64,000 bases of DNA from Alphaproteobacteria bacterium (GTDB lineage Bacteria > Pseudomonadota > Alphaproteobacteria > UBA11136), in NCBI GenBank assembly GCA_016776635.1, contig JADHSZ010000002.1, positions 1 to 64,000 on the forward strand, read 5' to 3'. Both the position numbers and the translations under genes were made by a program. The notes under the pieces were generated by a model. That model was not told the DNA's origin and did no database searches. It saw only the letters and a program-made list of their open reading frames with translations. Below are positions 18,141-27,667 of the stretch, one piece after another. Each line of letters starts with the position of its first letter. The first letter of the stretch is position 1.

Positions 18141-19151
18141 ATGAAAGCGATTTTCTCTGTCTCTTTACGCCGTCCGCACGATTCCCGATTGTTGCCCTCA
18201 ACTCTTCTGATGGCGTCGTTCCTGATGCTTTCGGGCTGTTCCTATGTTCCCGACGCCGTGAATCCGGTGGAATGGTACAAGGATGTGGCGGGCTGGTTCG
18301 GAGACGACGAGGAAGGAGAGGTGGCGGAAACCGGTCCCGACGCCGACGACGTGAAAACCTCACGCGCCGGTGGCGCCGTTCCCGGCGCCGACAAGGATTA
18401 TCCGAAACTGTCCTCGGTTCCAGACGGACCCACCGAGGGAGAACGCCAAAGGATCGTCGAGGGCCTGGCCGCCGATACCGCCGACCGTAGCTACAGCGAC
18501 GAGGCGCCGCCGAGCGCTCCTGTCAAGGCCGTGACTCCACCGCCCACCGCGGGCAGCAGGATTTTGCCGCCGCCGCCGCCCATGCCGGAACCCGGCGGGC
18601 CGCCGGTGGGCGCGCCCAGAGAGTCGGTGACAAATGGTCCGGTGGCAGGCAAGACCGTGGCCGCACCGCCGCCGCCGGACAAGTCTGCACTTTCCCCCAC
18701 CGTGGCCAAGGTCATGGAGAAGGTGCGTGGAGACGCGGCCGGGGATAAGACCGCCCCCAGCTCCCTGGAGAAATTCGACGCCAGCCGCGCGGTAGTTTCC
18801 GCCCAGGTGGGGTTGATCCGCTTCAACAACGGATCGGCCGCTTTGTCTTCGGCCGACCGCAGTCAGTTGAAGAGCATCGCCGAATCTCAGAAAAAGAGCG
18901 GCGGCACACTGCGGGTGATCGGCTTCGCCAGCAGCTGGACCGGGAACATGGACCCGCTGAAGCATCAGCTGGTGAATTTCGATGTCTCGGTGCGCCGCGC
19001 AAATTCGGTGGCGGTGGCCCTGATGAAGTATGGCGTCGAGGACAAGAGCCTCTATGTGGGGGCGAAGTCGGATTCCGAACCTATTTACCTGGAGGTCATG
19101 CCCGCCGGCGAGGCCGGTAACCGCCGCACTGAGATTTATCTCGATTACTAG
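18141..19151 (+). CDS. OmpA-family outer-membrane lipoprotein
   Basis: The 336-residue protein has a lipoprotein signal ending LMLSGCSYVP (Cys about 33), a long Pro/Gly-rich low-complexity middle (residues about 60-200, including PPPPPMPEPGGPP), and a C-terminal OmpA-like peptidoglycan-binding domain (VGLIRFNNGSAALSSADRSQ through RRANSVAVALMKYGV). It probably links outer membrane and peptidoglycan. Start at 18141 is the last Met before the signal sequence; 18084 is an upstream in-frame option. Divergent from phaC across an AT-rich 270-base gap. Confidence 0.85.
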   Translation: MKAIFSVSLRRPHDSRLLPSTLLMASFLMLSGCSYVPDAVNPVEWYKDVAGWFGDDEEGEVAETGPDADDVKTSRAGGAVPGADKDYPKLSSVPDGPTEGERQRIVEGLAADTADRSYSDEAPPSAPVKAVTPPPTAGSRILPPPPPMPEPGGPPVGAPRESVTNGPVAGKTVAAPPPPDKSALSPTVAKVMEKVRGDAAGDKTAPSSLEKFDASRAVVSAQVGLIRFNNGSAALSSADRSQLKSIAESQKKSGGTLRVIGFASSWTGNMDPLKHQLVNFDVSVRRANSVAVALMKYGVEDKSLYVGAKSDSEPIYLEVMPAGEAGNRRTEIYLDY

Positions 19152-19299
19152 ATCAGGGTTTCTTTGATTTAGGCGCTGGGAGGCGGACACAAGGCTTGCA
19201 GCCCCAGGGCGCGCCAGCATATACAGGGCGCGCCAGCATAATACCGCCTGTTCATGAGCCGGGGCGCCCGGCATACCGCGCATAAGGGTCTGACCACAA

Positions 19300-20517
19300 A
19301 TGGCCGAGCACGAATTTTCCCGCATCAAGCGACTGCCGCCCTACGTCTTCGCCGAAGTCAACGCCGTGAAGGCGCAGGCCCGCGCGGCTGGTGAGGACGT
19401 CATCGATTTCGGCATGGGCAATCCCGATTCCGCCACGCCGCCCCATATCGTGGAGAAACTTATTGAAACGGTGAACGATCCGCGCACCCACCGCTATTCC
19501 AATTCGCGCGGAATTCCGGGCCTGCGCAAGGCGGTGGCGGGCTATTACAAGCGCCGCTTCGATGTGGACATCGATCCCGAAACCGAAGCCATCGTCACGC
19601 TGGGCTCTAAGGAAGGGCTAGCCAATCTGGCCCAGGCCATGGCCACGCCGGGCGATGTCTTCATGGTGCCCGATCCCAGCTATCCCATTCACGCCTTCGG
19701 CTTCATCATCGCCGGGGCCACGGTGCGCGCGGTGCCCATCGGGCCGGGAATCGATTTCATGGCCGGGCTGGAACGGGCGGTGGCGACCTGTTCGCCCCAT
19801 CCGGTGGGGCTGATTATCAATTTCCCCGCCAACCCCACGGCCGAGGTGGTGGATCTGGACTTCTACGCCCGGGTGGTGGAATTCTGCCGCCATCACAACC
19901 TCTATGTGATTTCCGACAACGCCTATGCCGAGATTTATTTTGAGGAACCGCCGCCCTCCATCCTCCAGGTGCCCGGCGCCAAGGACGTGGCCATCGAGTT
20001 CTATTCCATGAGCAAGACCTATTCCATGCCGGGCTGGCGTATCGGTTTCGGTCTCGGCAACCGGCATCTCATTTCCGCCCTGACGCGCATCAAGTCCTAT
20101 GTGGATTACGGCGCCTTCACCCCGGTCCAGGTGGCCGCCGCCGCCGCCCTCAACGGTCCCCAGGACTGCGTGGAGGAGGCTCGCGCCCTCTATCGCGAGC
20201 GCCGCGACGTGCTGGTGGAGGGTCTGGCCAAGGCGGGGTGGGAGGTGCCCCTGCCCAAGGCCACCATGTTCGCCTGGGCGCCGATCCCCTCGGAATTTGC
20301 CCATATGGGCTCGGTGGAATTTTCCAAACTGTTGTTAAGCGAGGCCCAGGTGGCGGTGGCGCCGGGGCTGGGCTTCGGCGAATACGGCGACAACCATGTG
20401 CGTTTCGCCCTGGTGGAAAATCTCCAGCGTACGCGTCAGGCCCTGCGCAGCATCAAGGCATTCATGCGCAGTTCCGCTAAGCTGGTGGAACAACACGAAA
20501 AACAGGTGGCCTCATGA
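19300..20517 (+). CDS. PLP-dependent class I/II aminotransferase (AlaC / DapL-like)
   Basis: The 405-residue protein has fold-type I aminotransferase marks: [19 protein letters not shown], the N-x-P substrate Asn region [11 protein letters not shown], the PLP Asp in [13 protein letters not shown], and the Schiff-base Lys in [19 protein letters not shown]. This subgroup is usually annotated LL-diaminopimelate aminotransferase or glutamate-pyruvate aminotransferase AlaC; substrate is unproven. It overlaps hom by four bases (ATGA), implying translational coupling with aspartate-family synthesis. Confidence 0.9.
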   Translation: MAEHEFSRIKRLPPYVFAEVNAVKAQARAAGEDVIDFGMGNPDSATPPHIVEKLIETVNDPRTHRYSNSRGIPGLRKAVAGYYKRRFDVDIDPETEAIVTLGSKEGLANLAQAMATPGDVFMVPDPSYPIHAFGFIIAGATVRAVPIGPGIDFMAGLERAVATCSPHPVGLIINFPANPTAEVVDLDFYARVVEFCRHHNLYVISDNAYAEIYFEEPPPSILQVPGAKDVAIEFYSMSKTYSMPGWRIGFGLGNRHLISALTRIKSYVDYGAFTPVQVAAAAALNGPQDCVEEARALYRERRDVLVEGLAKAGWEVPLPKATMFAWAPIPSEFAHMGSVEFSKLLLSEAQVAVAPGLGFGEYGDNHVRFALVENLQRTRQALRSIKAFMRSSAKLVEQHEKQVAS

Positions 20518-21812
20518 GTGACGCGCTGAATATCGCCATTGCCGGTCTTGGCACGGTGGGCACCGGGACGCTGCAGCTGCTCGACCAACAGGCCGGACTG
20601 TTGGTGGAGCGCGCGGGGCTTCCCCTGCGTGTGGTGGCGGTGGCCGATCTTGATACGGGGCGCGACCGTGGCGTGGCGCTGGACAACATCGCCTGTTTCG
20701 ACGACGCCCTGAAAATGGTGGCGGAAGCCGACGCCCACGTGGTGGTGGAGCTTATCGGCGGTTCCGATGGCATCGCCCGCGAGGTCTGTGAAGCGGCCAT
20801 GGCCAGGGGCCGCCATGTGGTCACGGCCAACAAGGCGCTGTTGGCCCATCACGGCATGGAACTGGCCGGAAGCGCCGAACAAGCGGGGGTGGCGCTGGCC
20901 TATGAGGCGGCGGTGGCGGGGGGTATTCCCATCATCAAGGCCCTGCGCGAGGGGCTGGCGGGCAACCGCATCGCCCGTATTACGGGGATTTTGAACGGCA
21001 CCTGTAATTATATCCTCTCGGCCATGCGCGACACCGGCAAGGAATTCGACGAAGTTCTGGCCGAGGCGCAAGCGCTGGGCTATGCCGAGGCTGACCCAAG
21101 TTTCGACGTGGACGGCGTGGACGCCGCCCACAAGCTGGCCTTGCTTACCGCCGTGGCCTACGGCTGCGCGGTCAATTTCGACGGCATCCACATGGAGGGC
21201 ATCCGCCATATCACCTCGCGCGATATCGCCTGCGCCGAGGAGCTGGGCTATCGCATCAAACTGTTGGGTATTACGCGGCGGCTGGAAGATGGGGTGGAAC
21301 AGCGCGTTCATCCCTGTCTCATTCCCGCCGGGGCGCCGCTGGCCCATGTGGAGGGGGTTCTCAACGCGGTGGCGGTGGAGGGCGATTTCGTCGGCCCCAC
21401 CATGTTCGAGGGCGCCGGCGCGGGCGCTCTTCCCACGGCCTCGGCCGTGATTGCCGATATTGTGGATATTGCGCGGGGTCTGCGCATCCCCGCCTTCGGG
21501 CGTCCGGTGGCGGAGCTCGAAGAGGCGCCCTCCGCGCCCATGGAAAATCACTGTGGGGCTTATTACCTGCGCCTCAGCGTGGCCGACCGGCCCGGCGTCA
21601 TCGCCGATATTTCCGCCATCCTGCGCGACGGCGACATCTCCATGGAATCCATGCTCCAGCATGGCCGCGCCGAGACCTCGTCGGGCGCGGTGAGCGTGGT
21701 CATGACCACCCATGAAACGCGGGAAGCCGCCATGGCGCAAGCCCTGGCGAAAATCGCGGCGCTGGATTCGGTGGAGGAAGCGCCCTGCATGATCCGCATG
21801 GAGGCGGTGTAG
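20514..21812 (+). CDS. hom: Homoserine dehydrogenase
   Basis: The 432-residue enzyme has the NAD(P) loop [15 protein letters not shown] (residues 8-22), [36 protein letters not shown] and the catalytic Lys/Asp region [15 protein letters not shown], followed by a C-terminal ACT domain (about 350-432, [20 protein letters not shown]) for threonine feedback. It makes homoserine for Thr/Met synthesis in the cytoplasm. Translationally coupled to the upstream aminotransferase. The last 14 codons have a degenerate second copy 430 bases downstream. Confidence 0.97.
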   Translation: MSDALNIAIAGLGTVGTGTLQLLDQQAGLLVERAGLPLRVVAVADLDTGRDRGVALDNIACFDDALKMVAEADAHVVVELIGGSDGIAREVCEAAMARGRHVVTANKALLAHHGMELAGSAEQAGVALAYEAAVAGGIPIIKALREGLAGNRIARITGILNGTCNYILSAMRDTGKEFDEVLAEAQALGYAEADPSFDVDGVDAAHKLALLTAVAYGCAVNFDGIHMEGIRHITSRDIACAEELGYRIKLLGITRRLEDGVEQRVHPCLIPAGAPLAHVEGVLNAVAVEGDFVGPTMFEGAGAGALPTASAVIADIVDIARGLRIPAFGRPVAELEEAPSAPMENHCGAYYLRLSVADRPGVIADISAILRDGDISMESMLQHGRAETSSGAVSVVMTTHETREAAMAQALAKIAALDSVEEAPCMIRMEAV

Positions 21813-21836
21813 GGGAGGGAGACGGGTATACGCCGT

Positions 21837-22166
21837 ATGTACAGGGCCATCGTATTCTGCATTTTTTTCCTTATTTCCGGCGTCGTTGAGGCCGGAGAGA
21901 AGAGCGATGCGGCGGTTTATATGGTGTATCGGGAGGATCACCCGGTTCTTCGCATGGTCGATACTCCGGGAGTTCTGGTCAGCACCGCGCTTCCACCACC
22001 CGGTATGCCGCCGCGCCGCCACGAGTTCCTGAGTGCGAGTGCTCTCGATCCTTTGGAGGAAGACCAGCTGGGCCGTATCCTGGATGTTTCCGGAAGTACC
22101 GCCGAATTCATCGAGAATTTGGAAAAGGCGGGATACCGGGTGGCGCGTGAACAGGGGACGCCGTGA
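21837..22166 (+). CDS. Small secreted hypothetical protein
   Basis: The 109-residue product has a signal peptide (MYRAIVFCIFFLISGVVEAG) and a mature part without recognised domain (YREDHPVLRMVDTPGVLVST, LDPLEEDQLGRILDV). It starts 24 bases after hom and lies exactly between the hom 3' end and a degenerate copy of it. That placement suggests it arrived with a local duplication. Function unknown. Confidence 0.6.
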   Translation: MYRAIVFCIFFLISGVVEAGEKSDAAVYMVYREDHPVLRMVDTPGVLVSTALPPPGMPPRRHEFLSASALDPLEEDQLGRILDVSGSTAEFIENLEKAGYRVAREQGTP

Positions 22167-22202
22167 CGAGGCGAGGACACGGGCGTGCCTGATTTGGTTG
22201 TG

Positions 22203-22248
22203 GTGGAGGAAGCGCCGATTATGATTCGTGTGGGGGCGGTTTAGGGGG
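22203..22248 (+). repeat. Degenerate copy of the hom 3' end
   Basis: The 46 bases match 21771-21816 at roughly four of five positions. Translated in frame it reads VEEAPIMIRVGAV-stop against [17 protein letters not shown] in hom, including the stop codon and following G-run. It is a relic of a partial duplication, not a gene. Confidence 0.75.
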
Positions 22249-22258
22249 GCGATGTCAG

Positions 22259-22310
22259 AAATGGGGCCATCAACGGAGATGGCCAAATGGGACCATCAAC
22301 GGAAATGGCT
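22259..22310 (+). repeat. Two-copy 26-bp tandem repeat
   Basis: Units 22259-22284 and 22285-22310 share the core CATCAACGGAnATGGC and differ at about four positions. They follow directly on the hom tail relic. Confidence 0.75.
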
Positions 22311-22439
22311 GCCTGGAAATCCGTTTTTTTCGCCACGGACCCCGGCTTTTAATTTAATATGTCTTTCCTTTGGCGCAGGCGCTGAATACCCTTAATTTTT
22401 TTCAGACCGTGCCGAATCCGGACAATTTTTTTAGAAATT

Positions 22440-23354
22440 ATGGCAAAGAAAAAAGACAAAAAAGCGTTTCCCCTGCTCAACACCGAAGAGGCAGAGGAGG
22501 TGGTTCACGAATTAGGGCGCGCCTTGGATTCCCACCGTGACTGGACCAACCGTTTCAGAAAAATGCTGGTGTGCCGTACCAAACCGAAGGCTTCGGATTT
22601 AAACGCCGATGCTTACAAGAAAACCGCCTTCGGACGTTGGTACTACGGCAAGGTCCACCCCCATCTGCGTGATCATCCCGATTTCAGGGCCATAGGAAAA
22701 CACCATGAACACATGCATGGCCTGGCCCATGAGTTGTCCCGCACTATCAGAGATAAAGAAAATGTGGGGATCGCCCAATACGATGCCTTCGTCGAGAGCA
22801 TCGGCTGCTTTCGTCTCAGTGTCCGTAAGTTGTTGAGCGAATCATGGGACATGTTACGGCATACCGACCCCCTGACGGGCGTATTGACGCGCACCGCCAT
22901 GCAGGCGCGCTTTGAAGATGAGCAGGAACGTGCCCGGCGCAATGGTCAGCCGTGCTGCGTCGGGATGATGGACCTCGATCACTTCAAAAGCATCAACGAC
23001 ACATACGGCCACCAGGCCGGTGACAAGGTGCTGGAAGTCGTCGCCGGATATACTCTGGGGCACTTAAGAAACTACGATCAGGTGTTCCGCTATGGCGGTG
23101 AGGAGTTCGTGCTGTTGTTTCCCAATACCGCCATCGACAGGGCCAAGACGGTTCTTGACCGTTTGCGCCGGGGCTTAAAGCGCAAGCCGATCGCGGTGGG
23201 AAAGAAAAAGAATTTACACGTCAGCGCATCCTTCGGGGTTGCGGATTTGCTGCCGGACTGTCCGGCGAAGATGTCCCTCGAGAACGCGGATCAGGCTCTT
23301 TACGCGGCAAAAAAAGCCGGGCGTAACCGGGTTCTGGTCTGGCCCCTGGCTTGA
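22440..23354 (+). CDS. CZB-GGDEF diguanylate cyclase (DgcZ-like)
   Basis: The 304-residue soluble protein has an N-terminal chemoreceptor-zinc-binding-like domain (residues 20-125; HRDW at 32, FGRWYYG at 64, HHEHMH at 88-93) and a C-terminal GGDEF domain (about 140-300; TDPLTGVLTR, MDLDHFKSINDTYGHQAGD, RYGGEEFVLLF). Catalysis should be intact. Compared with E. coli DgcZ, three His ligands (32, 89, 93) are kept but the ligand Cys before FGRW is Thr62, so zinc inhibition may be altered. It converges with pfp. Stand-alone. Confidence 0.88.
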   Translation: MAKKKDKKAFPLLNTEEAEEVVHELGRALDSHRDWTNRFRKMLVCRTKPKASDLNADAYKKTAFGRWYYGKVHPHLRDHPDFRAIGKHHEHMHGLAHELSRTIRDKENVGIAQYDAFVESIGCFRLSVRKLLSESWDMLRHTDPLTGVLTRTAMQARFEDEQERARRNGQPCCVGMMDLDHFKSINDTYGHQAGDKVLEVVAGYTLGHLRNYDQVFRYGGEEFVLLFPNTAIDRAKTVLDRLRRGLKRKPIAVGKKKNLHVSASFGVADLLPDCPAKMSLENADQALYAAKKAGRNRVLVWPLA

Positions 23355-23399
23355 GGGCCGGAAACATCACATAAATCAGGCCTGCACGGAGTGGCAGGG

Positions 23400-24614
23400 C
23401 TACCCCAAAATTTTCTTCACCCGTTTGCCGCCAAGCCGCGCGGTGGTGGGCAGGCCTGAGCCCAGCAGTGGGCGCAGATAGTCGCGGAAGGCCCCCGTGA
23501 CGTCGGTGCCGCTCTTGGCGATATAGGCGTTCGGCATGGTGCGGGTCTTGCCGCCCACGGCAGAGAGCCCCACCAGCTTGTAGTCGGCTTTGTAGGCCTT
23601 GCCGGGTTTGCGGCGAATGGTCACCGAGCCGTCTTTATTCTGGGCAGCGAACCTTACCGCGACTTCGCCCGCCTTGCGGGCCTCGCGCTGGTCCACGTGG
23701 GAGACACAGCCGAGGAAGGAACGCTGGAGATAGCCCAGGGTATCGGCGCGAACGCGGCTGATTCCCAGATTGTCCTTGATGGTCTTGGTCAGCATGTCGC
23801 CCAGCGCGCCGGTGCCCGAGAGCTGGACATTGCCGTGGGCGTCGCGCTCCACCTCTCCCGCCAGCTTGGTGGCGATGGGCACGCCGCGGCTGTCGTGGAT
23901 GCCTTCGCTGACCGCGATGACGCAGCGCCCGAGCCGTTCATAGACCCGCTTTACGTCGCGCAGGAAGGCGCGCTGGTTGAAGCTGCGCTCGGGAAGATAA
24001 ATCAGATGCGGCCCGTCGCCGTCATGGTGGCGGGCGAGCGCGGCGGCGGCGGTGAGGAAGCCCGCGTGACGGCCCATGACCACGCCCACATAAACGCCGG
24101 GAATGGCGCGGATATCAAGGCTGACTCCGGCGAAGGCCCCGGCCACGAAACGGGCCGCCGAGGGGAACCCCGGCGTGTGATCGTTCAGCACCAGATCATT
24201 GTCGATGGTCTTGGGCACATGGACACAGCGTAAGGGGTAGCGTTCCTTTCGCGCCTGAGACGAGAGGATGCGCAGGGTGTCGGAGGAATCATTGCCGCCA
24301 ATATAGAAGAAGCGGTCGATGTTGTGGGCCTGGAGGGCGGCCAAGATCTCGCGGCAATATTTTTCGTCGGGCTTGTCGCGGGTGGAGCCCAGCGCCGAAG
24401 AGGGCGTGGCCGCCACCTTTTCCAGATTGCTCGCGCTTTCCCGGGAAAGGTTGGTGAAGTCCTCGTCGATGATGCCACGTACGCCGTGAAAGGCGCCGTA
24501 GACGGGGCTCGCGTTCTTGCCCTTGCGGGATTCCAGAACCACGCCGGCCAGGGATTGATTGATAACGGCGGTGGGGCCGCCACCCTGGGCCACCAGAACC
24601 TTGCCTTGGGACAT
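23400..24614 (-). CDS. pfp: Pyrophosphate-dependent 6-phosphofructokinase
   Basis: The 404-residue protein starts KVLVAQGGGPTAVINQSLAG and carries YIGGNDSSDTL, where Asp replaces the Gly of ATP-PFK (GGDGS) and signals PPi use, plus VPKTIDNDLVLNDHTPG and MGRHAGFLTAAAAL. It reversibly converts fructose-6-phosphate and PPi to fructose-1,6-bisphosphate in the cytoplasm, working in glycolysis or gluconeogenesis. A GGAG lies 11 bases before the ATG. Convergent with the CZB-GGDEF gene, divergent from recJ. Confidence 0.93.
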   Translation of the reverse strand: MSQGKVLVAQGGGPTAVINQSLAGVVLESRKGKNASPVYGAFHGVRGIIDEDFTNLSRESASNLEKVAATPSSALGSTRDKPDEKYCREILAALQAHNIDRFFYIGGNDSSDTLRILSSQARKERYPLRCVHVPKTIDNDLVLNDHTPGFPSAARFVAGAFAGVSLDIRAIPGVYVGVVMGRHAGFLTAAAALARHHDGDGPHLIYLPERSFNQRAFLRDVKRVYERLGRCVIAVSEGIHDSRGVPIATKLAGEVERDAHGNVQLSGTGALGDMLTKTIKDNLGISRVRADTLGYLQRSFLGCVSHVDQREARKAGEVAVRFAAQNKDGSVTIRRKPGKAYKADYKLVGLSAVGGKTRTMPNAYIAKSGTDVTGAFRDYLRPLLGSGLPTTARLGGKRVKKILG

Positions 24615-24756
24615 GTTTTTCTATCTCCGGGATGAAAATACGTAGGCGTATTTTATAGCCCAGCCCGCGCCCCCATTCAAAAGGATGATGTTGAGCCTGT
24701 GTGGGTTTCCTCCCATAGTGACGCCATGCATTCGATTTTATTGCCAGGCGGTTTTG

Positions 24757-26565
24757 GTGGCTGAAGCGGCGGCGCTCGAAACCCCGGACGGGGAGGCCTT
24801 TCTCGGCGTGGAGCGTTCGCTGGCGGGCAAACGCTGGCGGCTGCGGCTGGCCGATGAGCGCGCGGCGCTGATGCTGTCACAGCGGATGGAAGTTCCCGAG
24901 ATCGTGGGACGCATCCTGTCCGCGCGCGGGGTGACGCCCGAAGAAGGCGCCGACTTCCTCGATCCCAGCCTGCGCCATTACATGCCCGACCCCACCAGCC
25001 TGCACGATATGGAAGCCGCCGCCACACGCATCCACAAGGCGCTGCGCGACGGCGAGACCATCGCCGTTTTCGGCGATTACGACGTGGATGGGGCCACCTC
25101 ATGCGCCCTGTTGCTGAGATTCCTCAATGCCGTGGGCGGCACGGTCATTTTTTACGTGCCCGACCGCATGGCCGAGGGCTATGGCCCCAACGAGGGCGCC
25201 ATGAAGACGCTCCATGAGCAGGGCGCGGAGCTGGTGATTACGGTGGATTGCGGTATTACCGCCTTTGAACCATTGGCCGCGGCTGCCGCCATGGGGCTCG
25301 ATGTGATCGTGGTGGACCATCACGAGGCCGAGCCCGTTTTACCCGAGGCCCATGCCGTGGTTAATCCCAAGCGCCTCGATGAAAGCGGCGAGCTTGGGCA
25401 TTTGGCCGCCGTGGGCGTGGCCTTTTTGTTGGTGGTGGCGGTCAATCGGGTATTGCGCGACGAAGGCTGGTACGGCGAGGGGAGGCCCGAACCCGACCTC
25501 ATGCAATGGCTCGATCTGGTGGCGCTGGGCACGGTTTGTGACGTGGTGCCGCTGACGGGGTTGAACCGGGCCTATGTGGCCCAGGGGATCAAGGTATTGG
25601 CGGGACGCGGCAATGCCGGACTGGTGGCGCTGGCCGATGTGGCGGGGATCAAGGAGAAGCCCGGCGGCTATCATCTGGGGTTTGTCCTCGGCCCCCGGGT
25701 CAATGCCGGGGGCAGGGTGGGCCGCGCCGATCTCGGCACCCGTCTGCTTTCCTGTGACGATTCCCAAGCGGCGCGGGAGATGGCCGCCGAGCTCGACGCC
25801 TTTAACCAGGAGCGCCGCGCCATCGAAGCGGGAGTTCTGGAGGCCGCCACCCTCCAGATCGAGCAAGCGGCCTCGCCCGATCCGATCCTGTTCGCGGCAG
25901 GGGAGGGATGGCATCCCGGGGTCATCGGTATCGTCGCAGGAAGGCTCAAGGAGCGTTTTAACCGCCCGGTCTGTGTGTTTGCCCTCGATAAGGGCGAGAA
26001 GGGCGAGGCCAAGGGCTCGGGGCGTTCGCTGCCGGGCGTGGATCTGGGCGCGGCGGTAATCGCGGCGCGTCAGGCGGAGCTTTTGATCAATGGCGGCGGC
26101 CACGCCATGGCGGCGGGCATGACGGTGGCCGGGGACAGGTTTGGCGAATTAAAGGAATTCCTTGTCCAGCGGGTAGGCGGCGGCGAGGCGGGGGCGGGAA
26201 TTCCCGTGCCGGAGCTTAAATTCGACGGCGCGCTGTCGCTTGCCGGGGCGACACAGGAATTGGTGACGTTGCTGGAACGGGCAGCACCCTTCGGGGCGGG
26301 AAATGCCGAGCCGCGCTTCGTCATGTCCCATGTGAATGTGGCCAAGGCCGATGTGGTGGGGGGAAACCATGTGCGCTGTTTTCTCTCCGATGCTGGTGGC
26401 GGCCGCCTCAAGGCCATCGCCTTCCGCAGTCTTGAGACGCCGCTGGGACAGGCCTTGCTGAATAACCGAGGCGAGGCGCTGCACGTGGCGGGCCGGTTGC
26501 GTGACGACAGCTGGCAGGGGCGCGCGCGCGTACAATTGATGATCGACGACGCGGCGCCGATGTAA
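24757..26565 (+). CDS. recJ: Single-stranded-DNA-specific exonuclease RecJ
   Basis: The 602-residue enzyme has DHH-family motifs: VFGDYDVDGATSCALLL (motif I), ITVDCGITAFEP, VVDHHEAEPVLP (DHH), ALGTVCDVVPLTG, and the DHHA1 part GEGWHPGVIGIVAGRLKERF and INGGGHAMAAGMTVAGD. It degrades ssDNA 5'-3' in repair and recombination. The GTG at 24757 (or TTG 24754) fits the family N-terminus just before AFLGVERSLAGKRW; an ATG at 24685 would add 24 unlikely residues and has its Shine-Dalgarno touching it. Confidence 0.93.
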   Translation: MAEAAALETPDGEAFLGVERSLAGKRWRLRLADERAALMLSQRMEVPEIVGRILSARGVTPEEGADFLDPSLRHYMPDPTSLHDMEAAATRIHKALRDGETIAVFGDYDVDGATSCALLLRFLNAVGGTVIFYVPDRMAEGYGPNEGAMKTLHEQGAELVITVDCGITAFEPLAAAAAMGLDVIVVDHHEAEPVLPEAHAVVNPKRLDESGELGHLAAVGVAFLLVVAVNRVLRDEGWYGEGRPEPDLMQWLDLVALGTVCDVVPLTGLNRAYVAQGIKVLAGRGNAGLVALADVAGIKEKPGGYHLGFVLGPRVNAGGRVGRADLGTRLLSCDDSQAAREMAAELDAFNQERRAIEAGVLEAATLQIEQAASPDPILFAAGEGWHPGVIGIVAGRLKERFNRPVCVFALDKGEKGEAKGSGRSLPGVDLGAAVIAARQAELLINGGGHAMAAGMTVAGDRFGELKEFLVQRVGGGEAGAGIPVPELKFDGALSLAGATQELVTLLERAAPFGAGNAEPRFVMSHVNVAKADVVGGNHVRCFLSDAGGGRLKAIAFRSLETPLGQALLNNRGEALHVAGRLRDDSWQGRARVQLMIDDAAPM

Positions 26566-26576
26566 TGGATTTAAGT

Positions 26577-26787
26577 GGTGGGCTTGATTTTACCGGCGCC
26601 TAAGGAAATATGGCCCGCGCCGTCCGGCCTCGTGCGCGGTGGGCTTGATTTTACCGGCCCCCAGGGAAATATGGCCCGCGCCGTCCGGCCTCGTGCGCGG
26701 TGGGCTTGATTTTACCGGCCCCCAAGGAAATATGGCCCGCGCCGTCCGGCCTCGTGCGCGGTGGGCTTGATTTTACCGGCGCGGGAA
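26577..26787. repeat. 61-bp tandem repeat array before tRNA-Glu
   Basis: Three full 61-base units (26577-26637, 26638-26698, 26699-26759) and a partial fourth start GGTGGGCTTGATTTTACCGG. Each full unit contains CCGCGC and GCGCGG that can pair across 13 bases. Units differ at only a few positions (for example CGCCTAAGG, CCCCAGGG, CCCCAAGG). It fills the gap between recJ and tRNA-Glu and encodes nothing evident. Confidence 0.9.
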
Positions 26788-26811
26788 GATATGACCCTTG
26801 CCCTGTGGTGA

Positions 26812-26887
26812 GGCCCCGTCGTCTAGTGGCCTAGGACTCCAGGTTTTCATCCTGGCAACGCGGGTTCGAGTCCCGCCGGGGTCACCA
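26812..26887 (+). tRNA. tRNA-Glu (anticodon TTC)
   Basis: Acceptor GGCCCCG pairs with CGGGGTC (one G-T), anticodon stem CCAGG/CCTGG with loop TTTTCAT (anticodon TTC), T arm GCGGG/CCCGC with TTCGAGT, and encoded CCA. It lies 25 bases after the 61-bp array. Confidence 0.96.
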
Positions 26888-27079
26888 TTTCTCACTTCCG
26901 TCATTTCCAGATCGTTGCTGGTTTGACGTCTCTCCATGTGCCGAGAGGGAGGCGCCGGGAGGGCGTGCGAAAGTAAGCTAAAATTGTTTCGCCATAAAAA
27001 CGATTTGTTATCAAATATTTAACTACGTTTTCTTAAAGTTACCTCTCTCTTCCAGTATGTTCTGATGAAGTGAGAGCGA

Positions 27080-27667
27080 ATGTTAAGACGTTTTCTCACA
27101 GCCATTGCCATGTCGGTGTCTCTTGCCGTGTCGGGTGTTTCCCCCGCCGGCGAGCCCGTGCAGCCCGTGACTTCGGTAAGGTCGGACAAGCCTTTCGGCG
27201 AATGGCTGTACGACGCCAAAAAAGGCCATGCCCTGTCCCAGTACATGGTGGGAATCTATTACGAAAACGGCCAGGGAGTGAAGAAAAGCACCACCAAGGC
27301 CGCCACATGGTACGAAAGAGCCGCCACTCAGGGCTATTCCGATGCCGAGGCCCTGTTGGGCATGCTCTATCTTGAGGGACGCGGTGTCCGCCAGAATAAA
27401 AAACTCGGAATTAAAAAACTTACCCACGCGGCCGAGAGGGGAAACATCCGGGGCCGCTATCAACTGGGGGTGGCCTATTTTGATGGTAAGCATGTGAAGC
27501 GGGACCGTGTGGCCGCCTATAAATGGCTCTATCTGGCGGCGTATTTGCCGCGAACCCCGGAAAGTTTCTCCGCCGCCAAGAAAATGGACGCGCTGAGACT
27601 GGTTATGAGCAAGAAGGAAATCGCCACCGCCGTGACCGAGGCCGATAAATACATAGTGAAGAGATAG
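27080..27667 (+). CDS. Secreted Sel1-repeat (TPR-like) protein
   Basis: The 195-residue protein has a signal peptide (residues 1-23, ending SPAG) and three Sel1-like repeats (SQYMVGIYYENGQGVKKS, AEALLGMLYLEGRGVRQN, GRYQLGVAYFDGKHVKRD). Such repeats mediate protein contacts, often in the periplasm. The partner is unknown. Its 3' end overlaps the antisense C-terminal extension of cheZ by 139 bases. Confidence 0.85.
   Translation: MLRRFLTAIAMSVSLAVSGVSPAGEPVQPVTSVRSDKPFGEWLYDAKKGHALSQYMVGIYYENGQGVKKSTTKAATWYERAATQGYSDAEALLGMLYLEGRGVRQNKKLGIKKLTHAAERGNIRGRYQLGVAYFDGKHVKRDRVAAYKWLYLAAYLPRTPESFSAAKKMDALRLVMSKKEIATAVTEADKYIVKR

Noticed and set aside
18360..19328. 322-codon antisense frame over the OmpA-like gene
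   Set aside because: Opposite frame has a lipobox and a clear OmpA domain; this one has neither.
20436..22286. 616-codon open frame antisense to hom
   Set aside because: Shadow of the GC-rich aminotransferase/hom coding strand; the translation is His/Arg/Gly-rich with no family resemblance.
26577..26787. Possible CRISPR array or attachment site next to tRNA-Glu
   Set aside because: Units are tandem without spacers, no integrase is nearby and the tRNA 3' end is not repeated in this window.
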